DNA of 64,000 bases from Wenxinia saemankumensis (GTDB lineage Bacteria; Pseudomonadota; Alphaproteobacteria; Rhodobacterales; Rhodobacteraceae), in the NCBI RefSeq assembly GCF_900141735.1, contig NZ_FQYO01000003.1:248001-312000 (forward strand), written 5' to 3'. The position numbers and the translations under genes are program-made. The notes under the pieces are model-generated. The model had not been told where the DNA came from and ran no database searches. It saw only the letters and a list, made by a program, of their open reading frames with translations. This document shows, piece after piece, positions 53,113 through 62,718 of this stretch; positions within the stretch are counted from its first letter, which is position 1, and each line of letters opens with the position of its first letter.

Positions 53113-53415
53113 ATGAAGATGCTCAAGGCTTTCGCCCTTCTCCCCGTGGCCGCGCTGGTCTCGGCCTGCGAGGTCGGCCCGGACAAGTCGGTCGATTTCG
53201 GTCCGGTCGACGGGTCGGGCAACCTGTCGAACATGGTCGCGGGGATCTGGGTCGACCCGAACGGCTGCGACCACTGGATCATCGACGACGGTCTCGAGGG
53301 CTACCTGTCCGAGAGGCTGACGCCCGATGGCCGCCCGGTCTGCTCGGGCGTCGGCGCGCCGACCACCGTGGTCGGCCCGTTCCAGAGCACGCAGGGCTTC
53401 CCCGACCTGCTCTGA
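53113..53415 (+). CDS. Small lipoprotein sharing the GIWVDPxGCxHW motif
   Basis: The 100-residue protein has a lipoprotein signal with lipobox ALVSAC (Cys19) and then the same module as its upstream neighbour: GIWVDPNGCDHWIIDDGLEG followed by RPVC. No OmpA domain follows. It lies 13 bases downstream of the OmpA-type gene, so the pair is an operon. Function unknown; the conserved Cys pair of the module could form a disulfide in the periplasm. Confidence 0.85.
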   Translation: MKMLKAFALLPVAALVSACEVGPDKSVDFGPVDGSGNLSNMVAGIWVDPNGCDHWIIDDGLEGYLSERLTPDGRPVCSGVGAPTTVVGPFQSTQGFPDLL

Positions 53416-53564
53416 TACCGACTGTTCGTCATGCACGGGGGGGCGCGGCACGTGCCGCGACCCCCTTTTTCGTGCCGGCGGGGCCGGGCGGCCGCGGCGA
53501 GGCTTGCCCTCCGGCGGGGCAGCGGCCACCTTGAGGGCGTAACGCCAGCCCCGGGAGGCCCTGT

Positions 53565-54587
53565 TTGGCGACCAGCATCCTGAATGGCGGCCCGGCCGAT
53601 ACCCTCGCCGAGACCGCGCTCGAATTCCCCGACAACTTCCTGCTCATCGACCTCTGCGGCCAGCACGACCGCCACCTCGCCCAGATCGAGGAGGCGCTGT
53701 CGGTGCAGATCCTGCGCCGCGGCAACCGGCTGTCGGTGATGGGCGAGCCCGCCTCGCGGCAGGCCGCCGCGCAGGCGCTGCGCGCGCTCTACGCCCGGCT
53801 CGAGGCGGGGCGCGAGGTGGGCCCGGCGGATGTCGACCGCGAGCTTCGCATGAACGGCGGCCCGGGCGAGTCGACCGATGCCCGCAAGGCCGAATCACAG
53901 CCCGAGCTGTTCAAGGAGGACGGCCGCCGGATCGAGATCCAGACGCGCAAGAAGCTGGTCGAGCCGCGCACCGACGCGCAGAAGGCCTATGTCCGGGCGC
54001 TGTTCGACAACGAACTGGCCTTCGGCATCGGCCCCGCCGGCACCGGCAAGACCTATCTCGCCGTCGCGGTCGGCGTGTCGATGTTCCTCTCCGGAAACGT
54101 CGACAAGATCCTCCTCTCCCGCCCCGCCGTCGAGGCGGGCGAGAAGCTGGGCTACCTGCCCGGCGACATGAAGGAGAAGGTCGATCCCTACATGCAGCCG
54201 CTCTACGACGCGCTGAACGACTTCCTGCCCGGCAAGCAGGTGCAGAAGATGATGGAGGAGAAGGTGATCGAGATCGCGCCGCTCGCCTTCATGCGCGGGC
54301 GGACGCTGTCCAATTCCTTCGTCGTGCTGGACGAGGCGCAGAACGCGACCTCGATGCAGATGAAGATGTTCCTCACCCGCCTCGGCGAGGGCAGCCGCAT
54401 GGTCATCACGGGCGACCGGACGCAGGTCGACCTGCCGCGCGGCGTGCAGTCCGGGCTGCAGGATGCCGAGCGGCTGCTGAAGCACATTCCCAAGATCAGC
54501 TTCAACTACTTCACGGCCAAGGACGTGGTGCGCCACCCGCTCGTCGCCGCGATCATCGAGGCCTACGACCGCGACGCCGAACGCTGA
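53565..54587 (+). CDS. PhoH-like ATPase
   Basis: The 340-residue protein has a KH-like N-terminal region (VQILRRGNRLSVMGEP), Walker A GIGPAGTGKTYLAV at about residue 155, Walker B SFVVLDEAQNAT, and ITGDRTQVDLPRG. PhoH proteins are RNA-linked ATPases that usually neighbour ybeY in bacteria. The TTG at 53565 is the start, with GGGAGG seven bases upstream; no ATG is suitable. Terminator follows. ybeY lies further on, separated by an ArsR/AHSA1 pair on the other strand. Confidence 0.93.
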   Translation: MATSILNGGPADTLAETALEFPDNFLLIDLCGQHDRHLAQIEEALSVQILRRGNRLSVMGEPASRQAAAQALRALYARLEAGREVGPADVDRELRMNGGPGESTDARKAESQPELFKEDGRRIEIQTRKKLVEPRTDAQKAYVRALFDNELAFGIGPAGTGKTYLAVAVGVSMFLSGNVDKILLSRPAVEAGEKLGYLPGDMKEKVDPYMQPLYDALNDFLPGKQVQKMMEEKVIEIAPLAFMRGRTLSNSFVVLDEAQNATSMQMKMFLTRLGEGSRMVITGDRTQVDLPRGVQSGLQDAERLLKHIPKISFNYFTAKDVVRHPLVAAIIEAYDRDAER

Positions 54588-54592
54588 TCGTT

Positions 54593-54617
54593 CGGCCCCC
54601 GGCAGGACCGGGGGCCG
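54593..54617. terminator. Hairpin between phoH and the convergent AHSA1 gene
   Basis: CGGCCCCCGG (54593-54602) pairs with CCGGGGGCCG (54608-54617) around a five-base loop, six bases after the phoH stop. It may serve both convergent genes. Confidence 0.75.
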
Positions 54618-54623
54618 CGCGGG

Positions 54624-55535
54624 TCACAGCGTGCGGGCCATCGCCTCGAGGCTCGCGAGCGTCTCGTAGCCCTTCTCCAGCGCGCCGTAGCTCATCGCCT
54701 CCGCCATCGTCGTGTCGACGAAGGTCATCCGCATCTCGACGCGGGTGCCTTCCCCCTCGGGGGCGAAGGTCACCTCCACATCCGCATGGTGGCGCATGTC
54801 GTCGAAGCCGGACAGGCGGTAGGCGAGCCGTCGCTCGGGTTCCATCGCGGTGAAATCGTGGCGGTTGGGGAAACGCTGCCCGAAGCCGGTCATGGTGAAG
54901 GCCCAGTGCCCGCCCTCGCGCAGGTCGATGCTCTCGGTCTCGCAGCTGAACCCGTCCGGTCCCCACCATTTGGGCAGCAGGTCCGGGTCGGTCCAGGCCT
55001 TCCACACGAGGGCCGGGGGCGCGGCGATCCGCCGGGTGATGCGCCCCTCCCGGTCCGGGGCGGGGCCCCGTTCCGCCGCAGCCGTCTCTCCCAGCTTGTC
55101 GGTCGCGCTGCCCCAGCCGGCGAAGAAGCCGCGCGCCTCGTGATCCGCGCGCTTCTCGGGCGAGGCATGGCGGACGAGCACGTCGTAGCGCGTCCCCTCC
55201 GGGGCGTCGCCGAAGGTCAGGATCGCGGTGACGAACGGGTCGGGGGCCATGATCCAGCCGGGGCGGAACGCGTCGGTCCAGACCAGCCGGCGGGCCGGCT
55301 CCGCCTCGAGCACGACGCCGTTCATGTGGGGTTCGGCCTCGCCCTCCAGGCGCGAGCGGAAGACGCCGCCGGGGCGGGCGTCGATCTCCATCTCGGCGAT
55401 GGCGGTCGTGCCGGGATAGAACCATTTCGCCAGCAGGCGGGGATCGGTCCAGCAGGCCCAGACGAGGTCGCGCGGGGCGGCGAGCGTGCGTGTGAAGGCG
55501 AGGTCGGTGCCGGACGGGTCGGGCGCGGGAATCAT
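54624..55535 (-). CDS. Tandem SRPBCC (AHSA1) domain protein
   Basis: The 303-residue protein contains two AHSA1-type START-like domains. The first is at about residues 12-135 (RTLAAPRDLVWACWTDPRLLAKWF) and the second at about 165-300 (RRIAAPPALVWKAWTDPDLLPKWW). Each has the W-x-DP pattern and hydrophobic cavity-forming strands. Such proteins bind hydrophobic ligands; the pairing with an ArsR regulator is common and suggests a detoxification or lipid role. Its ATG overlaps the regulator's stop by four bases, so both come from one transcript. Confidence 0.9.
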   Translation of the reverse strand: MIPAPDPSGTDLAFTRTLAAPRDLVWACWTDPRLLAKWFYPGTTAIAEMEIDARPGGVFRSRLEGEAEPHMNGVVLEAEPARRLVWTDAFRPGWIMAPDPFVTAILTFGDAPEGTRYDVLVRHASPEKRADHEARGFFAGWGSATDKLGETAAAERGPAPDREGRITRRIAAPPALVWKAWTDPDLLPKWWGPDGFSCETESIDLREGGHWAFTMTGFGQRFPNRHDFTAMEPERRLAYRLSGFDDMRHHADVEVTFAPEGEGTRVEMRMTFVDTTMAEAMSYGALEKGYETLASLEAMARTL

Positions 55536-55873
55536 CGGGGGCTGTCCTTTGAAAGGGTGGTGACGAGGGCGTCGAGACGGTCGAGGCGGTCGCTCCAGGT
55601 GCGGCGCTGCTGCGCCAGCCAGCCCTCCACCGGGTCGAGGGCGGCGGGGACGAGCGCGCAGGTCCGCACGCGCCCGTCCTTGGTCGAGGTGACGAGGCCG
55701 GCCGCCTCGAGCCGGCGCAGGTGACCGAGGAAGGAGGGCAGGGCCATGTCGGCGGGCGCGGCCAGCTCGGACACGCTGGCCGGCCCTTCCGCCAGCCGGG
55801 CGAGGATCGCCCGGCGCGTCGGATCGCCGAGCGCCGTGAAGAGGGAATCGAGGGCGGGATCATGCTTAGCCAT
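55532..55873 (-). CDS. ArsR-family transcriptional regulator
   Basis: The 113-residue winged-helix protein has FTALGDPTRRAILARLAEGPASV and MALPSFLGHLRRLEAAGLV (recognition helix), followed by RTCALVPAAL. It lacks the cysteine pair of metal-sensing ArsR (only one Cys), so it belongs to the group paired with AHSA1 proteins. It probably represses this two-gene operon. ATG 55873 (MAKHDPALDS) is used. It is divergent from ybeY, 105 bases away. Confidence 0.9.
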   Translation of the reverse strand: MAKHDPALDSLFTALGDPTRRAILARLAEGPASVSELAAPADMALPSFLGHLRRLEAAGLVTSTKDGRVRTCALVPAALDPVEGWLAQQRRTWSDRLDRLDALVTTLSKDSPR

Positions 55874-55978
55874 GTTCCTAGGTATTTCCGTCCGACGGGC
55901 CGATGCAACGAAAAAGTTAGGAGTACGCCTACCTATTGCCGGCTGGCATTGCCGGACGCCGCCGCTATGCAGGCGGGC

Positions 55979-56482
55979 ATGAGCATCGACATCATCATCG
56001 AGCACGCCCCGTGGGAGGGCGTGGACATCGAATCCCTCGCCGAAGCGGCGGAGCGCGCGACGCTCGAACGGCTGGGGCTGGAGCCCTCGATCTTCGAGAC
56101 CGCGCTGCTGGCCTGCGACGACGCGCGCATCGCGGCGCTGAACGGCGATTTCCGGGACCGGCCGCAGCCGACCAACGTGCTGTCCTGGCCGTCGGAGGAG
56201 CGCGGCGCGCAGGTCGAGGGAGAGATGCCGCACCTGCCCCGCTTCGGCGGCGGCCCGCCGGAGGAGCTGGGCGACATCGCCCTCGCCTGGGAGACCTGCG
56301 CCCGCGAGTCGGAGGAGGCGGGCCGCCCGGTCGAGGCCCATGTCACGCACCTGATCGTCCACGGACTGCTGCACCTCCTCGGCTTCGACCATGTCCGCGA
56401 CGGCGATGCGGCGCTCATGGAGGGGCTGGAGACCGAGATCCTTGCGAAGATGGGGGTGCCTGACCCATATGGAGGGGCGTGA
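55979..56482 (+). CDS. ybeY: Endoribonuclease YbeY
   Basis: The 167-residue metalloprotein acts in 16S rRNA 3'-end maturation and ribosome quality control. The zinc motif HGLLHLLGFDH (H-x3-H-x5-H) is in THLIVHGLLHLLGFDH near residue 120, with NVLSWPS upstream. Start ATG 55979 (MSIDIIIEH) is chosen; ATG 55967 adds four residues. It is followed by corC after 37 bases. Confidence 0.95.
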   Translation: MSIDIIIEHAPWEGVDIESLAEAAERATLERLGLEPSIFETALLACDDARIAALNGDFRDRPQPTNVLSWPSEERGAQVEGEMPHLPRFGGGPPEELGDIALAWETCARESEEAGRPVEAHVTHLIVHGLLHLLGFDHVRDGDAALMEGLETEILAKMGVPDPYGGA

Positions 56483-56519
56483 ACCCGGGGCGCCCCCGCC
56501 GCCGGGATGGAAAGGGACG

Positions 56520-57413
56520 ATGGGCGAGAGCAGAGACGACGCGCCGGGCCGGCCGGAACGGGCCGATGGCGACGATTCGGACGGGCAGAGTAGGGGCTTC
56601 TTCAGCCGGTTCCTCGAGGCCCTGAACCCGACCGAGGAGGAAGCCGCGCAGATGGCCGCGGGCTCCAGCCCGGTCAGCGCGATCCCGGTGCCGGGCATCC
56701 TGAACCTGAGGCGCATGCGGGTCGAGGACGTGTCCGTCCCCGAGGCCGACATCACCGCCGTTCCCGTGACCCTGTCCAAGGACGAACTGGTCGAGGTCTT
56801 CCGCGAGAGCGGGATGACCCGGCTGCCGGTCTACGAGGGCACGCTCGATTCCCCGCTCGGCTTCGTGAACCTCAAGGATTTCGCGCTGAAGCACGGCTTC
56901 GGCAACGGTTCCGACTTCGATCTGCGCGGGATGCTGCGCCCGCTCCTCTACGTGCCGCCCTCGATGCCGCTGGGGGTGCTGCTGACCAAGATGCAGGCCG
57001 AGCGGACGCACATGGCCCTCGTCATCGACGAATACGGCGGCACCGACGGGCTGGTGACGATCGAGGACCTGCTCGAGACCGTGGTGGGCGAGATCGAGGA
57101 CGAGCACGACATCGACGAGGCGCAGGGCTTCGTCCCCGAGCGGCCGGGCCAGTGGCTCGCCCTCGCCCGGACCCCGCTGGACGAGTTCGAGACCGCGACC
57201 GGGCTGAACCTGACGGAGCATGACGAGATCGACGAGGAGGAGGTCGATTCGCTCGGCGGCCTCGTCGTGATGCTGGCCGGGCACGTCCCCGCGCGCGGGG
57301 AGGTGATCCGCCATCCCGACGGCCCGGAATTCGAGGTCGTCGACGCCGATCCGCGCCGGATCAAGCGGTTGCGGGTCCGGCTGTCCGGCTCGGCCGCGCG
57401 TCCCGCCGAATAG
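56520..57413 (+). CDS. CBS-domain transporter-associated protein (CorC/HlyC type)
   Basis: The 297-residue protein has two CBS domains (MRVEDVSVPEADITAVPVTL and DLRGMLRPLLYVPPSMPLGV) and a C-terminal CorC/HlyC domain with VDSLGGLVVMLAGHVP. It lacks the DUF21 membrane domain of the longer family, as usual for CorC. It is linked to magnesium or cobalt efflux. ATG 56520 has AAAGGGACG upstream. The next gene, lnt, starts four bases after its stop, and this phoH-ybeY-corC-lnt order is conserved in Proteobacteria. Confidence 0.93.
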   Translation: MGESRDDAPGRPERADGDDSDGQSRGFFSRFLEALNPTEEEAAQMAAGSSPVSAIPVPGILNLRRMRVEDVSVPEADITAVPVTLSKDELVEVFRESGMTRLPVYEGTLDSPLGFVNLKDFALKHGFGNGSDFDLRGMLRPLLYVPPSMPLGVLLTKMQAERTHMALVIDEYGGTDGLVTIEDLLETVVGEIEDEHDIDEAQGFVPERPGQWLALARTPLDEFETATGLNLTEHDEIDEEEVDSLGGLVVMLAGHVPARGEVIRHPDGPEFEVVDADPRRIKRLRVRLSGSAARPAE

Positions 57414-57417
57414 CCGC

Positions 57418-58938
57418 GTGCGCCCCTGGCTGACCGGCCGCCTCGGCGGCCCGGCGCTGGTCGCCTGGGGCGTCGTGGCCGGGGCGGGGCAGGCGCCCTG
57501 GTGGCTTTGGCCGCTCACGCTGCTCGCGCTGGCGCTGGGCTTGCGCGAGGCGGCCGCCGCGCCCTCGGCCCGGGGGGCGGCGGGGCGGATGTGGCTGTTC
57601 GGGGCCGGCTATTTCGGCTGGACGCTGCAATGGATCGTCTCGCCCTTCCTCGTCGAGCCGGAGGTCTACGGCTGGATGGCGCCCTTCGCGCTGATCCTGT
57701 CGGCGGGCGGATTCGCCCTGTTCTGGGGGGCCGCCGGGTGGCTGGGCCGGTCGGGCGCCGGGGCGGGCCGGCCGGCGATCTGGGCCGTCGCGGCCCTGCT
57801 GGGCCTGGCGGAGGCGGCGCGCTCGCTCGTCCTGACGGGCTTTCCCTGGGCGATGCTCGGCCATGTGTGGATCGATACCGGCGCGGCGCGACTGGCCGCG
57901 CTGGGGGGGCCGCACCTGCTGACGGCGCTGACGCTGCTCGGCGCGGCGTCCCTCGCCAGCGCCCTTGCCGCCGGGCCGGGGCGGGGGAGGTCGCGCCCCG
58001 GTTGGCTGGTCCCGGCGGCCCTGCCGGTCCTCGCCGCCCTGCTGCCGCTGCCGGACGGACCGGCCCCGGCAGCGGAGGCGCCGCTGGTCCGGATCGTCCA
58101 GCCCAACGTGCCGCAGGACGAGAAATGGTCGGGCGACGTGGCGGCGCAGCGCCTCGCCGATCTGCAGCGCCTGGGGCGGGGCAGCGGGGCGGATCCGGTC
58201 CCGGCGGACCTCGTCGTCTGGCCCGAGACCGCGCTGCCCTGGCCCATCGACCTGGCCGCGGCCGAGGATCTGAAACCGCTCGTCCGGGGCCTCGGCGACG
58301 CGACGCTCGTCACCGGGCTGCTGCGCTGGCAGGACGGCGTCTACTACAACTCGCTCCTGTCGCTGGATCCGGGCGGGACCGTCCGCGACGTCTACGACAA
58401 GGTGCATCTCGTGCCCTTCGGCGAATACGTGCCCCTGGGCGAGCTGGCGGCGCGGCTGGGGATCCGCGGACTCGCCGCGCGGGACGGCGGCGGATTCGCG
58501 GCGGGCGGCGCGGCGGCCGCGATCGAGCTCGACGGTATCGGCACCGCGCGGCCGCTGATCTGCTACGAGGGCATCTTCGCCGAGGAGGTGGGCCTGCCCG
58601 GCGCCGCGCCGCGGCTGCTGCTTCTCGTCACCAACGACGCCTGGTTCGGCACCCGGGCCGGTCCGCAGCAGCACCTGGCTCAGGCCCGGCTGCGCGCGAT
58701 CGAACAGGGCGTGCCGCTGGTGCGCGCGGCCAATACCGGCATCTCGGCGATGATCGACGCGCGGGGCCGGATCACCGCAAGCCTGCCGCTGGGCGTGCAG
58801 GGCGCGCTGGACGCGCCGCTTCCCCCCGCCCTGGCGCCGCCGCCCTATGCGCGGTGGGGCGACGGGCCGGCCCTGCTGCTGATGGTCCTGGCGGCCGCGG
58901 GGGCGATTGCCGTTGACCGCGGGGTCCGCCGGGCATAG
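57418..58938 (+). CDS. lnt: Apolipoprotein N-acyltransferase
   Basis: The 506-residue protein adds the third acyl chain to lipoproteins at the inner membrane. About six N-terminal membrane segments precede a nitrilase-like domain with catalytic Glu in VVWPETALP, Lys in [15 protein letters not shown] and Cys in [12 protein letters not shown] last hydrophobic segment closes the chain. The GTG at 57418 begins [11 protein letters not shown]. Four bases separate it from the corC stop. Confidence 0.95.
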   Translation: MRPWLTGRLGGPALVAWGVVAGAGQAPWWLWPLTLLALALGLREAAAAPSARGAAGRMWLFGAGYFGWTLQWIVSPFLVEPEVYGWMAPFALILSAGGFALFWGAAGWLGRSGAGAGRPAIWAVAALLGLAEAARSLVLTGFPWAMLGHVWIDTGAARLAALGGPHLLTALTLLGAASLASALAAGPGRGRSRPGWLVPAALPVLAALLPLPDGPAPAAEAPLVRIVQPNVPQDEKWSGDVAAQRLADLQRLGRGSGADPVPADLVVWPETALPWPIDLAAAEDLKPLVRGLGDATLVTGLLRWQDGVYYNSLLSLDPGGTVRDVYDKVHLVPFGEYVPLGELAARLGIRGLAARDGGGFAAGGAAAAIELDGIGTARPLICYEGIFAEEVGLPGAAPRLLLLVTNDAWFGTRAGPQQHLAQARLRAIEQGVPLVRAANTGISAMIDARGRITASLPLGVQGALDAPLPPALAPPPYARWGDGPALLLMVLAAAGAIAVDRGVRRA

Positions 58939-58958
58939 CGAGGCGCGATTGCATGTAC

Positions 58959-59003
58959 CGTCACAACGGCTTCCTGGCGTGGCGGGTCAGACCGAATGGA
59001 GCA
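58959..59003 (+). ncRNA. SAM/SAH-type riboswitch upstream of metK
   Basis: GTCACAACGGCTTCCTGGCG (58960-58979) followed by ATGGAGCA (58996-59003) matches the conserved core of the SAM/SAH riboswitch known from metK leaders of Rhodobacterales (ACAACGGCTTCC...TGGCGTG...TGGAGCA). GCGTGGC can pair with the 5' stem, and the GGAG contained in ATGGAGCA is the metK ribosome site, five to eight bases from ATG 59009. In this class ligand binding traps that site in a pseudoknot and reduces metK translation. Confidence 0.93.
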
Positions 59004-59008
59004 TCCCC

Positions 59009-60190
59009 ATGGCACGGCAGGACTACATCTTCACCTCGGAATCGGTTTCCGAGGGGCATCCCGACAAGGTGTGCGACCGCATCTCGGACTCGATCCTCGA
59101 CGCCCTCCTCGCCGAGGAGCCCGAGGCGCGCGTCGCCTGCGAGACCTTCGCCACGACGAACCGCGTGGTCATCGGCGGCGAGATCGGCCTCGCCGACCAG
59201 TCGAAGCTGGCCGAGAAGATGGCCGCCGTGCCCGACATCGCCCGCGCCGCGATCCGCGACATCGGCTACGAGCAGGACAAGTTCCACCACGCCACCTGCG
59301 AGATCACCAACCTGCTGCACGAGCAGTCGGCGCATATCGCGCAGGGCGTGAACGCGCGCGACGACAAGGACGAGGGCGCGGGCGACCAGGGGATCATGTT
59401 CGGCTACGCCACGAACGAGACGCCCGAGCTGATGCCGGCGCCGATCCTCTACGCCCATGGCATTCTCAAGCGGCTGGCCGAGGCGCGCAAGTCCGGCGCC
59501 GAGCCGACGCTGCGCCCCGACGCCAAGAGCCAGATCTCGGTCCGCTACGAGGGCGGCAAGCCGGTCGGCGTGACCTCGATCGTGCTCTCGACCCAGCACG
59601 AGCGCGAGGACCAGACCAGCGCCGACATCCGCGCCATCGTCGAGCCCTATATCCGCGAGGTCCTGCCCGAGGGCTGGATCGACGACGCGACCGAATGGTG
59701 GGTGAACCCGACCGGGGTCTTCGTGATCGGCGGTCCCGACGGGGATGCGGGCCTGACGGGCCGCAAGATCATCGTCGACACCTATGGCGGCGCGGCGCCG
59801 CACGGGGGCGGGGCCTTCTCGGGCAAGGATCCGACCAAGGTCGACCGCTCGGCCGCCTATGCCGCGCGCTACCTCGCCAAGAACGTGGTCGCGTCGGGCA
59901 TGGCCGAGCGCTGCACGATCCAGCTGAGCTACGCGATCGGGGTGGCGCGGCCGCTCTCGATCTATGCCGATACCCACGGCACCGGCGACGTGCATGCGCG
60001 CGAGATCGAGGGCGCCATCGCGCGGGCCATGGACCTGACCCCGCGCGGCATCCGCGAGCACCTCTCTCTGAACCGCCCGATCTATGCCCGCACCGCCGCC
60101 TACGGCCATTTCGGCCGCGATCCCGAGGCCGATGGCGGCTTTTCCTGGGAGCGGACGGATCTGGTCGAGGCGCTGAAGCGCGAGGTCTGA
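59009..60190 (+). CDS. metK: S-adenosylmethionine synthase
   Basis: The 393-residue enzyme makes S-adenosylmethionine from methionine and ATP. It has [18 protein letters not shown] at the N-terminus, the [12 protein letters not shown] methionine-binding hexapeptide, and the [19 protein letters not shown] phosphate loop. ATG 59009 has GGAG at the end of the riboswitch. It is the main target of the SAM/SAH riboswitch immediately upstream. Length is normal. trmB follows after 262 bases. Confidence 0.97.
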   Translation: MARQDYIFTSESVSEGHPDKVCDRISDSILDALLAEEPEARVACETFATTNRVVIGGEIGLADQSKLAEKMAAVPDIARAAIRDIGYEQDKFHHATCEITNLLHEQSAHIAQGVNARDDKDEGAGDQGIMFGYATNETPELMPAPILYAHGILKRLAEARKSGAEPTLRPDAKSQISVRYEGGKPVGVTSIVLSTQHEREDQTSADIRAIVEPYIREVLPEGWIDDATEWWVNPTGVFVIGGPDGDAGLTGRKIIVDTYGGAAPHGGGAFSGKDPTKVDRSAAYAARYLAKNVVASGMAERCTIQLSYAIGVARPLSIYADTHGTGDVHAREIEGAIARAMDLTPRGIREHLSLNRPIYARTAAYGHFGRDPEADGGFSWERTDLVEALKREV

Positions 60191-60333
60191 GGCGCGGGAT
60201 CCGGCGGGCCGGCGCTCGCGCTGACGCGCCTCGCCCCGCCCACCGTCCCGCAAGCCGTCCCGCAAGCCGTCCCGCGGACGGTCCTGCGGGGCCCGGGGGC
60301 CCCGGGGGCGGCGGCGGCGCGGGCGGATGGTGC

Positions 60334-60362
60334 GGACGGTATTTGCGACCCTGCGAAGGGGG
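60334..60362 (+). repeat. GTATTTGCGACCCTGCGAAG element downstream of metK
   Basis: GGACGGTATTTGCGACCCTG with CGAAGG following is the same core as the three units at 3.65-4.10 kb, in the opposite orientation. It lies in the 262-base gap 60191-60452 between metK and trmB, which otherwise holds only GC-rich sequence with a CCCGCAAGCCGT duplication near 60248. Confidence 0.8.
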
Positions 60363-60452
60363 CAGGGCGGTTCCCCGATCCCGAGGGGAGCGGCCGGTCC
60401 GGCGGGGCCGCGCCCTTGCCCCGGACGCGCCGGACGGGGTAGGGCGCGCGCC

Positions 60453-61172
60453 ATGAACGAGGACAGGCATCGAAGCGGCGCCCCCTGGCGCAATTTCCAC
60501 GGGCGGCTGAAGGGCAAGGCCCTGCGGCCGCGGCAGGAGGAGATGCTGCGCGACGATCTCGGCGCGCTCTCGCCCGGGGCCGTGTCCTGGGACGAGAATC
60601 CCGGCCGCGCGCCGCTGGATCTCGGCGCGCGGTTTCCGGGGCGGGAGGAGGTCTGGCTCGAGATCGGCTTCGGCGGCGGCGAGCACATGGTGGCGATGGC
60701 CGCGGCCCATCCGCAGGTCGCGCTGATCGGGGCGGAGCCCTACATCAACGGCGTCGCGATGCTGCTGGGCAAGATCCGGGATGCGGGGGTCGACAACGTC
60801 GCGGTGCATCCGGGCGACGTGCGCGATCTGTTCGACGTGCTGCCGGAGGCGTCGATCTCGCGCGCCTTCCTGAACTATCCCGATCCCTGGCCGAAGGCGC
60901 GGCACCACAAGCGGCGCTTCGTGACGGCGGGCCATCTGCAGCCGCTCTACCGGGTGCTCAGGCCGGGGGCGCTGTTCCGCGTGGCGACGGATATCGAGGA
61001 TTACGTGCGCCAGACGCTGGAGGAGGTGCCGGCGGCCGGGTTCGAGCGGGTACCGCAGGACATCCACCGGGCCTGGCCCGACTGGCCCGGCACCCGCTAC
61101 GAGGCAAAGGCGCTGCGCGAGGGGCGGCCTCCCCATTACCTGACCTTCCGCAAGCCGGCGGCGGCGGAATGA
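60453..61172 (+). CDS. trmB: tRNA (guanine46-N7)-methyltransferase
   Basis: The 239-residue enzyme methylates G46 in the tRNA variable loop. The SAM-binding IGFGGGEHMVAMA and the catalytic NYPDPWPKARHHKRR motif are present; the latter is diagnostic for TrmB. The terminal TRYEAKALREGRPPHYLTF segment is conserved. ATG 60453 is chosen with AGGGCGCG upstream, a poor ribosome site. It lies downstream of metK, a common neighbour order. Confidence 0.95.
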   Translation: MNEDRHRSGAPWRNFHGRLKGKALRPRQEEMLRDDLGALSPGAVSWDENPGRAPLDLGARFPGREEVWLEIGFGGGEHMVAMAAAHPQVALIGAEPYINGVAMLLGKIRDAGVDNVAVHPGDVRDLFDVLPEASISRAFLNYPDPWPKARHHKRRFVTAGHLQPLYRVLRPGALFRVATDIEDYVRQTLEEVPAAGFERVPQDIHRAWPDWPGTRYEAKALREGRPPHYLTFRKPAAAE

Positions 61173-61365
61173 GCCGCCGGGGCTGACCCGCCCCGCCGGT
61201 TCCGGATCCCGGGCCGGCCGTCGGACCCGCGCCCTGCGCCTCCGGTGCCGCCCGTCCCGCCCGTCGCCGACCGGGCCCGATCCCGGCCCCCGATCCCGGC
61301 CCCCGATGGACCCCGGGGCGCGGCTCGGCTAGACCCCGAGGCCGTAACGAGACGGAGCGACGCCC

Positions 61366-62718
61366 ATGTCCGGCCACGGCCAGCCCATCCCGATGACCTC
61401 CCGCAAGGGGCCGGCCCTGCGGGGCGAGGCGCATGTACCGGGGGACAAGTCGATCTCGCACCGGTCGCTGATCCTCGGCGCGCTGTCGGTCGGCGAGACG
61501 CGGGTGACGGGCCTGCTCGAGGGGCAGGACGTGCTGGATACCGGCGCGGCGATGCGGGCCTTCGGCGCCGAGGTGACGCGGCACGGGGACGGCGCGTGGA
61601 GCGTGCACGGCGTCGGGGTGGGCGGCTTCGGCGAGCCTGCCCAGGTGATCGATTGCGGCAATTCGGGCACCGGGGTCCGCCTCATCATGGGGGCGATGGC
61701 GACGACGCCGATCGCCGCCACCTTCACCGGGGATGCCTCGCTGAACGGGCGGCCGATGGGGCGGGTGACCGATCCGCTGGCCCTGTTCGGCGCGCGCGCC
61801 TACGGGCGGGCCGGCGGGCGGCTGCCGATGACGCTGGTCGGCGCCGCCGATCCGGTGCCGGTGCGCTACGCGCTGCCCGTGCCGTCGGCGCAGGTGAAGT
61901 CGGCGGTGCTGCTGGCCGGGCTGAACGCGCCGGGCGAGACCGTGGTGATCGAGCCCGAGGCGACGCGCGACCATACCGAGCGGATGCTGGCGGGATTCGG
62001 TGCGGAAGTGGCGGTCGAGACCGGGCCGGAGGGCCGTATCATCACGCTGAAGGGCCAGCCGGAGCTGCGGCCGCAGACCATCGCGGTGCCGCGCGATCCC
62101 TCTTCGGCCGCCTTTCCGGTCTGCGCGGCGCTGCTGGCCGAGGGGTCGGACGTGCTGGTGCCGAACATCGGGCTCAACCCGACCCGGGCGGGGCTGTTCA
62201 CGACTTTGCGGGAGATGGGCGCGGACCTGACCTACGAGAACGAGCGCGAGGAGGGGGGCGAGCCGGTCGCCGACCTGCGGGCGCGCTTCTCGCCGGAGAT
62301 GGAGGGGATCGAGGTGCCACCCGAGCGCGCGGCCTCGATGATCGACGAATATCCGGTCCTGTCCGTCGTCGCGGCCTTTGCCCGCGGGCGGACGGCGATG
62401 CGCGGCGTCAGGGAGCTGCGCGTGAAGGAGAGCGACCGGATCGACGCGATGGCGAAGGGGCTGCGGGCCGCGGGGATCGAGGTCGAGGAGGGGCCGGACT
62501 GGTGGATCGTCCACGGGCGCGGCCATGGCGACGTGCCGGGGGGCGTGACCGTCGAGAGCCGGCTCGACCACCGGATCGCGATGTCCTTCCTCGTGATGGG
62601 CCTCGCCACCGAGAAGCCTATGGGCGTGGACGACGGCGGGCCGATCGCGACCTCCTTCCCGGCCTTCGAGGGGCTGATGGCGGGCCTCGGCGCGCAGATC
62701 GTGCGGGCGAACCGATGA
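61366..62718 (+). CDS. aroA: 3-phosphoshikimate 1-carboxyvinyltransferase (EPSP synthase)
   Basis: The 450-residue enzyme transfers enolpyruvate to shikimate 3-phosphate in aromatic amino acid synthesis. [20 protein letters not shown] and [14 protein letters not shown] bind PEP and shikimate phosphate; [20 protein letters not shown] and [10 protein letters not shown] are conserved later. It resembles the class II-like (CP4-type) group by its [21 protein letters not shown] 61366. Its stop overlaps the next ATG by four bases. Confidence 0.97.
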   Translation: MSGHGQPIPMTSRKGPALRGEAHVPGDKSISHRSLILGALSVGETRVTGLLEGQDVLDTGAAMRAFGAEVTRHGDGAWSVHGVGVGGFGEPAQVIDCGNSGTGVRLIMGAMATTPIAATFTGDASLNGRPMGRVTDPLALFGARAYGRAGGRLPMTLVGAADPVPVRYALPVPSAQVKSAVLLAGLNAPGETVVIEPEATRDHTERMLAGFGAEVAVETGPEGRIITLKGQPELRPQTIAVPRDPSSAAFPVCAALLAEGSDVLVPNIGLNPTRAGLFTTLREMGADLTYENEREEGGEPVADLRARFSPEMEGIEVPPERAASMIDEYPVLSVVAAFARGRTAMRGVRELRVKESDRIDAMAKGLRAAGIEVEEGPDWWIVHGRGHGDVPGGVTVESRLDHRIAMSFLVMGLATEKPMGVDDGGPIATSFPAFEGLMAGLGAQIVRANR

